DNA of 64,000 nucleotides from Gardnerella vaginalis (lineage in GTDB: Bacteria; Actinomycetota; Actinomycetes; Actinomycetales; Bifidobacteriaceae), in the NCBI RefSeq assembly GCF_001546485.1, contig NZ_KQ956862.1:1-64000 (forward strand), read 5' to 3'. The position numbers were made by a program, and so were the translations under genes. Positions 1 through 9,058 of the stretch are shown here, one piece after another (position 1 is the stretch's first letter; each line of letters starts with the position of its first letter). Below the pieces are notes generated by a model. The model saw only the letters and a program-made list of their open reading frames with translations, made no database searches and was not told the origin of the DNA.

Positions 1-13
1 ATATTCATCATCA

Positions 14-43
14 TAGTTTTACACACTTTTTGACCTATAACCC
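14..43 (-). repeat. Dispersed 30-bp repeat, copy 1
   Basis: Read on the minus strand this starts GGGTTATAGGTC and continues through AAAAAGTGTGTAAA. It matches 19091-19120 on the plus strand at 27 of 30 positions. Both copies are intergenic. The function is unknown; a shared terminator or insertion footprint is possible. Confidence 0.5.
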
Positions 44-74
44 GAATAACCCCATTTTGATGACTGATGCGGTA

Positions 75-132
75 TTAAATAAAAAAGCCAAGAACCACAA
101 CAATCGTGAGAAATTTGTGTGATTCTTGGCTT
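75..132 (-). terminator. Rho-independent terminator of the initiator tRNA
   Basis: The 10-bp arms AAGCCAAGAA (85-94) and TTCTTGGCTT (123-132) are perfectly complementary around a long loop. On the minus strand the stem is followed by a T-rich run (TTTTTTATTTAAT). It lies directly downstream of the minus-strand tRNA. Confidence 0.8.
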
Positions 133-135
133 CAG

Positions 136-209
136 TAGCGGGGCATGGATTTGAACCATGGACCTCTGGGTTATGAGCCCAGCGAGCTACCGAGCTGCTC
201 CACCCCGCG
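136..209 (-). tRNA. Initiator tRNA-fMet (CAU)
   Basis: The minus strand folds into a 74-nt cloverleaf: acceptor CGCGGGG with CCCCGCT, anticodon loop CTCATAA (anticodon CAU), T-loop TTCAAAT and discriminator A. Two features mark it as initiator rather than elongator. Positions 1 and 72 do not pair (C against U), and the anticodon stem ends in three G-C pairs (GGG/CCC). CCA is not encoded. A promoter lies upstream and a terminator downstream, so it is a single-gene unit. Identity as initiator is inferred from these classical determinants. Confidence 0.95.
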
Positions 210-234
210 TCGGCTACTTTTAGCAGCTCTATCT

Positions 235-262
235 ACGATAGGTGCAAATTTAGATTTGTCAA
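235..262 (-). promoter_or_regulatory. Promoter of the initiator tRNA
   Basis: On the minus strand a perfect -35 TTGACA (257-262) is followed after 16 bp by TATCGT (235-240), about 26 bp upstream of the tRNA 5' end. Confidence 0.55.
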
Positions 263-336
263 CTTTCGGCGTGTCTTATTGGGCTACTCTGGAAATTCTG
301 TTGATGGTCATAATAGAGGCATAAACAGTTGTGAGA

Positions 337-342
337 TATAAT
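337..342 (+). promoter_or_regulatory. -10 box of metA, probably leaderless
   Basis: A perfect TATAAT ends only 6 bp before the chosen metA ATG at 349. No ribosome binding site precedes that ATG. Transcription starting 6-7 bp after the -10 would begin at or next to the start codon, giving a leaderless mRNA, which is common in Actinobacteria. No clear -35 is seen. Confidence 0.5.
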
Positions 343-348
343 AAACAT

Positions 349-1380
349 ATGCCTATTAAGATTCCTGAAGGATTGCCAGCACGAAGCATATTAGATGCTG
401 AGCGTATTTTTGCATTGGAACGCCCAGAAGCAGAACAGCAGGATGTTCGTCCGCTGCGCTTATTGATTTTGAATCTCATGCCCAAAAAAATCGAAACAGA
501 AACTCAACTTTTGCGCCTTATCTCTAAATCGCCTTTGCAAGTTGATGTCGATTTTATGAAAACTTCCACGCATGTATCAACACATGTGAGTGCGGATCAT
601 TTAGTGAAATTCTACGAAAATCTTGACGCACTTCGTAACAATTATTACGACGGCTTTGTGGTTACAGGTGCACCAGTCGAACATATGGAATTTGAGGATG
701 TTGATTATTGGCAAGAATTCACTCAAATTCTTGACTGGGCAGCAACACATGTTTTTTCAACAATGTACTTATGCTGGGGTGCAATGGGCGCGCTTTACCA
801 TCGTTACGGCATAAAAAAGCATGTGCTCAGTGAAAAAGTTTTTGGAGTATTTCCGCAATATTTGCAGGATGAGTATTGCTTTCTTACGAACGGGTTTGAT
901 GAAATTTCTTTGCAACCGCATTCTCGAATAGCGAGTGTGGATATTGACGATATTGCTGCAGACAAGCGTTTACAAATTCTTACATGCGGTCCTGAATCTG
1001 GTCCGGGTTTGGTCGCAACACGTGATTTTTCAGAAGTATTTGCACTCGGGCATTGGGAATATGGCAAAATGACGCTTGCTCAAGAGTATGAGCGCGATAT
1101 GGCGAAGGGTTTACGTAACGTGCCATTTCCACGCAACTATTTCCCTCATGATGATGCAAAATTAGAGCCGCTATTTTCTTGGCGTGCGCACGCAAATTTG
1201 CTATGGCGCAATTGGCTAAATTGGGTATATGAGACTACGCCTTACAATCTTGCCAATATTCCGCAGCTTCGTGCTACAGGCAAACTTGGAACAGATCGTT
1301 CTATTCGTCATGAGCCAGCTTCTCCGCGCGTTGACGATTTTTACCCATTCCGCCACATGAAGTACGGTATACATGAATAA
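349..1380 (+). CDS. metA: Homoserine O-acyltransferase MetA (predicted acetyl-CoA type)
   Basis: MetA acylates the hydroxyl of L-homoserine in the first committed step of methionine synthesis in the cytoplasm. The 343-residue protein shows the family catalytic set at canonical numbers when translated from the ATG at 349: Cys142 (YLCWGAMG), His235 and Glu237 (GHWEYGK), with Lys46/Lys47 in LMPKKIETE. Residue 111 is Glu (GAPVEHMEF). In characterised MetA proteins Glu111 goes with acetyl-CoA use and Gly111 with succinyl-CoA, so acetyl-homoserine is the predicted product. A GTG at 331 would add six residues, but the TATAAT at 337 lies inside that extension, so 349 is preferred. It stands alone between the tRNA and the atp operon. 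Confidence 0.95.
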   Translation: MPIKIPEGLPARSILDAERIFALERPEAEQQDVRPLRLLILNLMPKKIETETQLLRLISKSPLQVDVDFMKTSTHVSTHVSADHLVKFYENLDALRNNYYDGFVVTGAPVEHMEFEDVDYWQEFTQILDWAATHVFSTMYLCWGAMGALYHRYGIKKHVLSEKVFGVFPQYLQDEYCFLTNGFDEISLQPHSRIASVDIDDIAADKRLQILTCGPESGPGLVATRDFSEVFALGHWEYGKMTLAQEYERDMAKGLRNVPFPRNYFPHDDAKLEPLFSWRAHANLLWRNWLNWVYETTPYNLANIPQLRATGKLGTDRSIRHEPASPRVDDFYPFRHMKYGIHE

Positions 1381-1577
1381 TTTCCACGATGGTGTAATTA
1401 TGTACATACGGAGAGTACAATCAGCATTTAGATGTATTTTTCGTTTCGTGCCCCGCGCCTTGCGAGATAGATGTGCTACTGAATGATTTATTATGTCGCG
1501 AGAATGAATGAATTGCATTAATGAGATGAACAGCACTGTTATTAAGGCGTGTGAACGAATTGCTTAAGGAGGCACTT
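1381..1577. other. Intergenic region upstream of the atp operon
   Basis: About 200 bp without a supported gene. A strong Shine-Dalgarno (AAGGAGG, 1566-1572) lies just before atpB. The atp promoter must lie here, but I see no clear consensus. Confidence 0.4.
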
Positions 1578-2432
1578 ATGGATGGAATGGTTGACTTGTT
1601 GCTGAGGACTACCAATGTAGCTTCAGCAGTGGCTTCGTCTGGACCAGAATTGCCTAATATTGGCGAATTTTTGCCTCCAGAGATTTTGTTCCAGGGCACA
1701 CCGTTTGCTATGAACCGCATTATTTTAGTGCGTGTGCTTATGGCTGTAATTGTCATGATTATTTTCGGCATCGGTGCTGCTCGTGCAAAGTTAGTTCCAG
1801 GAAGATTCCAAAGTATGCTGGAAATCTTAATGGACTTTGTGCGTTACAACATTGTGTACGAAATGATTGGTGAGGAGCGCGGTAAGCGTTACGTGCCAAT
1901 GATGTCTACACTTTTCATCACGATTTTCTTCTTTAATCTTTGTTCTGTGATTCCAGGATTAAATATGGCTGCAACCGCAACCATTGCTGGTCCGCTTGTA
2001 TTTGCTTTGTGGGTTGTGTGCCAATATCTTATTGCTGGCATTCGCGAAAAAGGTTTTGTGCGATTCTTCCGTGAAGCGTTGTTCCCAGCGGGTGTGCCAT
2101 GGCCGATTTACTTCATTCTTTCGCCATTGCAGCTCATAGAATTAATAATTGTGCGACCACTTTCGCTTACAATCCGTTTGTTTGCGAATATGATTGCTGG
2201 CCATTTGCTGGTGGCCACTTGTTTAGTATTCACCAATTTCTTTGTGGTGGATTCCAGCAATAAACTCCTTGCCTTCGGCGGTGCATTATGGCTGCTTGGT
2301 GGCATTCTGTTTACCCTATTCGAAATTATGGTAGCCGGTTTGCAGGCGTTTATTTTCACTGTGCTTGCTTCTGTCTACATTTCGGAAAGTTACCCTGAAG
2401 AAGAAGAAAAGTCTGCTGTTGCTGTGGCTTGA
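1578..2432 (+). CDS. atpB: F-type ATP synthase subunit a
   Basis: Membrane subunit a of the Fo sector, forming the two proton half-channels against the c-ring. It has 284 residues and several hydrophobic segments. The diagnostic helix RPLSLTIRLFANMIAGH carries the essential arginine (IRLFANM) that faces the c-subunit carboxylate. The ATG at 1578 is chosen because AAGGAGG lies 5 bp upstream; an in-frame start at 1551 lacks one and would add nine non-conserved residues. It is the first gene of a compact eight-gene operon, all on the plus strand with gaps of at most about 90 bp. No atpI-like gene is seen before it. Confidence 0.96.
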   Translation: MDGMVDLLLRTTNVASAVASSGPELPNIGEFLPPEILFQGTPFAMNRIILVRVLMAVIVMIIFGIGAARAKLVPGRFQSMLEILMDFVRYNIVYEMIGEERGKRYVPMMSTLFITIFFFNLCSVIPGLNMAATATIAGPLVFALWVVCQYLIAGIREKGFVRFFREALFPAGVPWPIYFILSPLQLIELIIVRPLSLTIRLFANMIAGHLLVATCLVFTNFFVVDSSNKLLAFGGALWLLGGILFTLFEIMVAGLQAFIFTVLASVYISESYPEEEEKSAVAVA

Positions 2433-2507
2433 TAGCATAGCTTAAATCTTCAGATTTTACCTATCTTACGGGTTTATACTGGTTACTGTTTTACAGAAAG
2501 GAAACCA

Positions 2508-2741
2508 ATGAATAATATCATCGCTCTCGCAGGTTTGGTCGGTAACCTGAGCATTCTTGGCTTTGCTGTTGCAACAATTTCTCCTGCACTTGGTATGGCA
2601 ATCGTTGTTGCTAAAGCTATGGAATCTACTGCACGCCAGCCAGAAGTTGGCAACCGTATTCAGTTGTTCATGTTCGTCGGCTTGGCATTCATCGAGGTTC
2701 TGGGTTTGCTCGGATTCGTTGCCTACATTATGGGAAAGTGA
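2508..2741 (+). CDS. atpE: F-type ATP synthase subunit c
   Basis: Proteolipid c subunit of the rotary ring, 77 residues, two transmembrane helices joined by the polar loop ARQPE (residues 42-46). The proton-binding carboxylate is Glu63 in helix 2 (AFIEVLGLLG). AGAAAGGA lies before the ATG. The helix-packing glycine motif of helix 1, GxGxGxG in most c subunits, reads here as S-P-A-L-G-M-A, so three of the four glycines are Ser or Ala. That could change ring packing or stoichiometry. Sits between atpB and atpF in the normal order. Confidence 0.96.
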   Translation: MNNIIALAGLVGNLSILGFAVATISPALGMAIVVAKAMESTARQPEVGNRIQLFMFVGLAFIEVLGLLGFVAYIMGK

Positions 2742-2805
2742 ACCGAACGAAACAACTCGTTCCAGCGCAAATATAAAAGTGTTGAAGGAATAGAAAGGAC
2801 AAGCC

Positions 2806-3348
2806 ATGGCACATGCATCTGAGAGTAATGGTTTGGCGTTGTTCTTGCCTGAGCCTTATGACTTAGTGTGGTCGTTAGTTGTTTTGGTAGTTCTTGCAGT
2901 GTTTTTCTACAAGTTCGTTATGCCTAAATTCCAGGCAATTCTTGACGAGCGCGCAGAAAAAATCGAAGGCGGAATAGCTAAAGCAGCAAATGTGCAGCAT
3001 GAAGCTGACGAATTAAAAAGTCAGATGGAAGAGGAGCTTGCTCAAGCTCAGGCTGATGCTGCAAAAACTCGCGAAGAGGCTCGTACAGAAGCTTCAAAAA
3101 TCATTGGCGAAGCTAGACAACGCGCTGAAAAGGATGCTGCCAAAATCATTAGTGAGGCACAACATTCTATTGAGGCTCAGCATAAGCATGCCATGTCCAG
3201 CCTCCAAGGAGAAGTATCGGTTCTTGCAGCAGCGTTGGCTGGCAAGATTCTTGCATCTAAGCTGGATGACGATACTGTAAGCTCCAAAATTATTGATCAT
3301 GTAATTGATGAAGTTGGAGACACTAAAAATTCGGATCAGAGCAAGTAA
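2806..3348 (+). CDS. atpF: F-type ATP synthase subunit b
   Basis: Subunit b of the peripheral stalk, 180 residues. An N-terminal membrane helix (about residues 19-40, LVWSLVVLVVLAVFFYKFV) is followed by a long, charged, Ala/Glu/Lys-rich coiled coil that reaches the delta subunit. FYKFVMPKFQAILDERAEKI matches the family consensus after the anchor. GAAAGGAC precedes the ATG. A single b gene is present (no b'). It lies between atpE and atpH; the 87-bp gap to atpH is the largest inside the operon apart from that before atpE. Confidence 0.95.
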   Translation: MAHASESNGLALFLPEPYDLVWSLVVLVVLAVFFYKFVMPKFQAILDERAEKIEGGIAKAANVQHEADELKSQMEEELAQAQADAAKTREEARTEASKIIGEARQRAEKDAAKIISEAQHSIEAQHKHAMSSLQGEVSVLAAALAGKILASKLDDDTVSSKIIDHVIDEVGDTKNSDQSK

Positions 3349-3435
3349 AGCTTGATGCATTAATCTCAATAGTAAGTTATTGAGTTTGATGCATTCGTTG
3401 CATTACTTCGTTTTTACAGAAACGAGGAGGTAAGA

Positions 3436-4017
3436 ATGCCAGAAAAGGCATCGCGTGCAAACGATAGTTTGTCGCGTTCTTCACTCGCTCAGGCTATTAC
3501 AGATGCACATGATGAAGCGCAGCGCATTGCTGACGAACTTTCGTCAATGATGGGCATGATTGATCAATATCCTGAGCTTTCTGATGCGATTACCGATCCG
3601 AACAGGTCTTCGGAAGATAAGTCTCGTTTAATTGACGAGCTTATTGGAGGTAAAGCGCACCCTGTTGTATTGCGCATTATGCACTATCTCGTAGGAACCT
3701 GGCATGGTGGATCTGAAAGCGGTAAAACCGGTAGCTTTGGTGGCGCTTGGTCAGGCTTCGAGCGTGAAGCTGGTGAGACCTTGGTTACGGTCACTACTGC
3801 TCAACCGCTTACAGATAAGCAGATTAAGCGTTTGATTGAGATCTACAGCAATAAGTTGGGTCATCGCGCATACATTAACCCAATTGTGGATCCAAACGTG
3901 CTTGGTGGTATGCGTATACAAATCGGTGATCAAATAACCGATCGCACCATGTTAATGCAGCTGAAGCAGTTGCAGCGTTCTGCTCGCAATGGTGCTTGGA
4001 CACAGGCAGTGAAGTAA
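3436..4017 (+). CDS. atpH: F-type ATP synthase subunit delta
   Basis: Delta subunit, linking the b stalk to the top of the alpha/beta hexamer. At 193 residues it is close to the usual size of about 180. The helical N-terminal domain is followed by the typical C-terminal segment [17 protein letters not shown], then [19 protein letters not shown], which are family hallmarks. The start ATG has a strong GAGGAGG site. It carries a short Gly/Ser-rich insert ([12 protein letters not shown]) at about residues 95-107. Order atpF-atpH-atpA is standard. Confidence 0.93.
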   Translation: MPEKASRANDSLSRSSLAQAITDAHDEAQRIADELSSMMGMIDQYPELSDAITDPNRSSEDKSRLIDELIGGKAHPVVLRIMHYLVGTWHGGSESGKTGSFGGAWSGFEREAGETLVTVTTAQPLTDKQIKRLIEIYSNKLGHRAYINPIVDPNVLGGMRIQIGDQITDRTMLMQLKQLQRSARNGAWTQAVK

Positions 4018-4033
4018 TAAATTAAGGAGAATT

Positions 4034-5695
4034 ATGGCGGAACTATCTATTGATCCCGCCCTTATACGCAAGGCGCTCGACGGTTTCGTTGACTCGTATA
4101 AGCCTGCAGACATGCCAACACAAGAAGTTGGTTATGTTGTTACGGCTGGTGACGGTATCGCGCACGTAGCCGGATTGTCCGGCTGCATGGCGAACGAGCT
4201 GCTCACCTTTGAGAACGATACCTTGGGTCTTGCGTTCAACCTTGATGCACATGAAATCGGCGTTGTTATTCTTGGCGATTTCACTGGCATTGAGGAAGGG
4301 CAGGAAGTATACCGCACAGGCGAAGTGTTGTCTGTGCCGGTTGGTGACGCTTATCTTGGTCGTACTGTGGATCCTTTGGGTAATCCAATCGATGGTTTAG
4401 GTGCGATTGAGTGCAATGAGCGTCGTATTCTTGAAGCCCAGGCTCCAGACGTTATTCACCGTCATCCAGTTGACGAACCTTTGTCTACTGGTTTGAAGGC
4501 TATTGACGCAATGACGCCAATTGGTCGCGGTCAGCGTCAGTTGATTATTGGTGACCGCCAAACCGGTAAGACTGCAATTGCAATCGATACAATTATCAAC
4601 CAGCGTACAAACTGGGAGAGCGGCGATCCAAAGAAGCAAGTGCGCTGTATTTATGTAGCAATCGGTCAGAAAGGTTCTACTATTGCTGCAGTGCGCCAAA
4701 GCCTCGAAGAAGCAGGCGCTATGAAGTACACCACGATTGTGGCAAGCCCGGCTTCTGATTCTGCAGGTTTTAAGTACATTGCACCTTACACTGGTTCTGC
4801 AATTGGTCAGCATTGGATGTATAACGGCAAGCACGTTTTGATCGTTTTTGACGATTTGTCGAAGCAGGCAGAAGCATACCGTTCAATTTCCTTGCTTTTG
4901 CGTCGTCCACCTGGGCGTGAAGCTTACCCAGGCGACGTGTTCTATTTGCACTCTCGTCTGCTTGAACGTTGTGCTAAGCTTTCCGATGATTTGGGTGGCG
5001 GTTCTATGACCGGTTTGCCAATTATCGAGACTAAAGCAAACGATGTTTCTGCGTATATTCCAACCAACGTGATTTCTATCACTGATGGTCAGATCTTCTT
5101 GCAGTCTGATTTGTTCAACGCAGGTCAGCGTCCAGCAGTTGACGTCGGTATTTCTGTGTCTCGTGTTGGTGGTGCAGCTCAGGCTAAGGCTTTGAAGAAA
5201 GTTTCTGGCATGTTGAAGATTTCTTTGGCTCGTTACAAGTCTTTGGAATCTTTCGCCATGTTTGCTTCCGATTTGGACGCAGCATCTAAAGCTCAGTTGA
5301 CCCGTGGTGCACGCTTAACTGAGTTGCTTAAGCAGAAGCAATTCTCTCCTCGTTCTATGGAGCAGGAGGTTGTTTCTGTGTGGGCTGGTACGCATGGCAA
5401 GCTTGATGATATTCCTGTGAAGGATGTTTTACGTTTTGAAAGTGAATTGTTGGATTACTTGGATAAAGGTACCGACATTTTGCAAGTAATTCGAGATACT
5501 GAGGACTTCACTAAGGAAACTGAAGCAAAGCTTGATGCTGCTATTGATGATTTCCGTAGGACGTTTAAGACTTCTGTAGGCAAGCCTTTGATTGTAAAGG
5601 ATTCGTTGCCGCCGGCTGAAAATCCTGCTCCTGTTGAAAAAGAGCAGCTTGTTGCAAAGCCAAAAACAGACGGTCGCGAGCCTGAGGGGAAGTAG
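4034..5695 (+). CDS. atpA: F-type ATP synthase subunit alpha
   Basis: Non-catalytic nucleotide-binding alpha subunit of F1, 553 residues. It has the P-loop GDRQTGKTA, the catalytic-interface segment [29 protein letters not shown], and [14 protein letters not shown] containing the conserved arginine region. A C-terminal tail of about 30 residues, rich in Pro, Glu and Lys, extends beyond the usual helical domain, as is common in Actinobacteria. AAGGAGA lies just before the ATG. The stop is followed three bases later by the atpG ATG, so translation is likely coupled. Confidence 0.97.
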   Translation: MAELSIDPALIRKALDGFVDSYKPADMPTQEVGYVVTAGDGIAHVAGLSGCMANELLTFENDTLGLAFNLDAHEIGVVILGDFTGIEEGQEVYRTGEVLSVPVGDAYLGRTVDPLGNPIDGLGAIECNERRILEAQAPDVIHRHPVDEPLSTGLKAIDAMTPIGRGQRQLIIGDRQTGKTAIAIDTIINQRTNWESGDPKKQVRCIYVAIGQKGSTIAAVRQSLEEAGAMKYTTIVASPASDSAGFKYIAPYTGSAIGQHWMYNGKHVLIVFDDLSKQAEAYRSISLLLRRPPGREAYPGDVFYLHSRLLERCAKLSDDLGGGSMTGLPIIETKANDVSAYIPTNVISITDGQIFLQSDLFNAGQRPAVDVGISVSRVGGAAQAKALKKVSGMLKISLARYKSLESFAMFASDLDAASKAQLTRGARLTELLKQKQFSPRSMEQEVVSVWAGTHGKLDDIPVKDVLRFESELLDYLDKGTDILQVIRDTEDFTKETEAKLDAAIDDFRRTFKTSVGKPLIVKDSLPPAENPAPVEKEQLVAKPKTDGREPEGK

Positions 5696-5698
5696 CGT

Positions 5699-6703
5699 AT
5701 GTCCTCCCAACTTGCATTGAAATCGAGAATTATTTCCACACAGTCTTTGGGTAAAATCTTTAAGGCTCAGGAAATGATTGCGTCTTCGCATATTGCAAAA
5801 GCGCGTGATATTGCGCTGAATGCTAAGCCTTACAGCGACGCAATTTTCGATGCCGTGCAGGCGTTGGTAGCTCATCACGAAGCAAATATTAAGCATCCTA
5901 TTTTCGGTAAAGAGCATGCCGGCAACCGTGTAGCGGTTCTAGCTCTTACTTCTGATCGCGGCATGGCAGGTGCGTTTACGTCTTCGATTATTCGTGAGAC
6001 TGAGGCGCTCCTTGCCAAGCTTGATGCGGAAGGTAAGCATGCAGAACTGTACGTGTATGGTCGTCGTGGTGCAACTTACTATAAGTATCGCAATCGCGAT
6101 GTGGCAGGCACTTGGGAAGGTTCTACGGATCATCCTGATGTCACTATTGCAGAAAAGATTTCCGATACGTTGATGGATGCTTATATGACGCCGGAAGCGG
6201 AAGGCGGAGTTTCGGAACTGTATATTGTATTCACTGAATTTATCAATATGGTGAGGCAAAAGGTTCGTACACTACGTATGCTGCCAGTTGAGCTGGTTCC
6301 ATTGAAGGATGGTGAGGAGTTTGCTATGCACCGTCCTGATTATGAAGCAGCTTCTGGCCCTTCAGCATCGTTGTCGTCTACGAGCGCAGTTTCAGCTCGT
6401 GAAGAAGCAGTGAGCCGTAGCAATCCTGATGCTGTTGAATATTGCTTCGAGCCAAGTCCAGATGAAGTGCTGGATGCTGTTCTACCGAAGTATATTCAGT
6501 CTCGTATTCACGAGTGCTTGCTTACTTCTGCTGCTTCTGAAACGGCGAGCAGGCAGAACGCTATGCATACGGCTACAGATAACGCCCGCAATTTGGTGGA
6601 TGATTTGACTAGAAAGCTTAATGCTTCTCGTCAGGCATCTATCACTCAAGAACTTACCGAGATTATCGGCAGCGCTGATGCGCTGAATAATGAGGAGGAT
6701 TAG
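5699..6703 (+). CDS. atpG: F-type ATP synthase subunit gamma
   Basis: Central rotor stalk subunit, 334 residues, longer than the usual 285-300. The N-terminal helix (SRIISTQSLGKIFKAQEMI) and the conserved LTSDRGMAGAFTSSI loop identify it. The C-terminal helix IHECLLTSAASETASRQNAMHTATDNARNL is canonical. A Ser/Ala-rich insert of about 40 residues near positions 210-250 explains the extra length. A surface insert in gamma is typical of Actinobacteria; whether this one acts in inhibition is unknown. It starts 3 bp after the atpA stop. Confidence 0.95.
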   Translation: MSSQLALKSRIISTQSLGKIFKAQEMIASSHIAKARDIALNAKPYSDAIFDAVQALVAHHEANIKHPIFGKEHAGNRVAVLALTSDRGMAGAFTSSIIRETEALLAKLDAEGKHAELYVYGRRGATYYKYRNRDVAGTWEGSTDHPDVTIAEKISDTLMDAYMTPEAEGGVSELYIVFTEFINMVRQKVRTLRMLPVELVPLKDGEEFAMHRPDYEAASGPSASLSSTSAVSAREEAVSRSNPDAVEYCFEPSPDEVLDAVLPKYIQSRIHECLLTSAASETASRQNAMHTATDNARNLVDDLTRKLNASRQASITQELTEIIGSADALNNEED

Positions 6704-8197
<1,494 letters not shown>

Positions 8198-8199
8198 TT

Positions 8200-8514
8200 A
8201 TGGCAGAGAAGCAAGTAAAATCGCTGCACGTGAGTGTGGTGGCAGCCAGGCATCCTGTGTGGGAAGGTGAAGCCAAATTCGTTGTTATTCCTTCTGTGAA
8301 TGGCGCAATGGGTGTGCTTCCTGGACACGAGGCTGTGCTTGCGTTGATTAATCACGGTTTTGTCAAGGTTGATGATTTGAAGGGTGTGCGTCACGTTTTT
8401 AAGGTGACGGATGGATTCTTCTCCGTTGACTCTGACAATATTACAATTGCTGTAGAGCATAGTTGTAACGTCGATAAAGACGGTAACGTGCTGCCTAACG
8501 CTAAGGTGATTTAG
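8200..8514 (+). CDS. atpC: F-type ATP synthase subunit epsilon (short form)
   Basis: Epsilon subunit of the rotor, 104 residues against about 135-140 in E. coli. It contains the N-terminal beta-sandwich (LHVSVVAARHPVWEGEAKFVV, GAMGVLPGHEAVLA) but ends right after it (NAKVI). The C-terminal helical hairpin, which in long forms inserts into F1 and blocks ATP hydrolysis, is absent. Start: a TTG at 8164 would overlap atpD by 34 bp, whereas the ATG at 8200 follows the atpD stop by 2 bp and gives the normal N-terminus. Last gene of the operon, followed by a strong terminator. Confidence 0.93.
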   Translation: MAEKQVKSLHVSVVAARHPVWEGEAKFVVIPSVNGAMGVLPGHEAVLALINHGFVKVDDLKGVRHVFKVTDGFFSVDSDNITIAVEHSCNVDKDGNVLPNAKVI

Positions 8515-8538
8515 GCTTACGTATAAGTGAAGTAAGCG

Positions 8539-8577
8539 AAAAGACAGGAGTTTGGATATCCCAAGCTCCTGTCTTTT
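8539..8577 (+). terminator. Rho-independent terminator of the atp operon
   Basis: AAAAGACAGGAGTTTGG pairs with CCAAGCTCCTGTCTTTT over 17 bp with one G-U pair and a 5-nt loop, ending in a T run. It lies 24 bp after the atpC stop. Confidence 0.93.
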
Positions 8578-8656
8578 TGTTTCTATCGTGCGTTTAAAAA
8601 ATAGATCTCAGTGGCGAAACACTGTTACTAACTCAGTCAGCCGAGTCACTAATATT

Positions 8657-8743
8657 GTCTTCAAAATCGTAGTATTTTTCACTTTTGAAAGTAGATACGT
8701 ATTTTCACTTTCAAAACTGTAATATTTTTTCACTTTTGAAAGT
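8657..8743. repeat. Two-unit palindrome array, ACTTTCAAAA family
   Basis: Two palindromic units (8657-8692, degenerate, and 8707-8743) have arms ACTTTCAAAA and TTTTGAAAGT about 17 bp apart. Their repeat distance is 50 bp. They match the three-unit array at 13604-13742 in front of the second DUF4143 gene, but no such gene adjoins them here. This suggests the operator of a lost module. Confidence 0.7.
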
Positions 8744-8785
8744 GGGGCGTTTGTTTACGCAAAATTCAGATCTTTACTTTGATAT

Positions 8786-8822
8786 GCATGCCACTGCTGC
8801 GTTGCTTACGCCGAAACGAGTG
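8786..8822. repeat. 37-bp duplicate containing the end of higA
   Basis: Identical over 37 bp to 13820-13856. Its last 16 bp (TACGCCGAAACGAGTG) correspond to the 3' end of the higA gene that ends at 10565. See the findings on higA 3'-end copies. Confidence 0.65.
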
Positions 8823-8842
8823 TCTGTATGTTATAGTGCACA

Positions 8843-8951
8843 ACTTAAACTTCTAAAAATCCAAAGTTTAGGTCATCAATAACCTAAACTTACGAAAAAT
8901 AAAAGTTTAGGTCATCAATAACCTAAACTTGTAAAAAATCGAAGTTTGATT
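8843..8951 (+). repeat. 39-bp tandem palindrome array upstream of a DUF4143 gene
   Basis: Three 31-bp units start at 8843, 8882 and 8921, exactly 39 bp apart. Each is ACCTAAACTT-N11-AAGTTTAGGT; the first and last units have degenerate outer arms. The two 8-bp linkers are both CATCAATA. The array ends about 110 bp before the ATPase start at 9059, as expected of an operator. Identical linkers and short total length argue against CRISPR. Confidence 0.8.
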
Positions 8952-9058
8952 CATAATATTCATAGGATTATAAAATTCATGAAATTTGTGGCCACACAAT
9001 CAGCATTGGCACTGTTTTGCTAATCGCTAAACTTGTTAAAGCGGAGTTGAGGTTTATT

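Noticed and set aside
8843-8951. CRISPR-like array
   Set aside because: Linkers are only 8 bp and identical, there are just three units, and no cas genes are present; an operator fits better.
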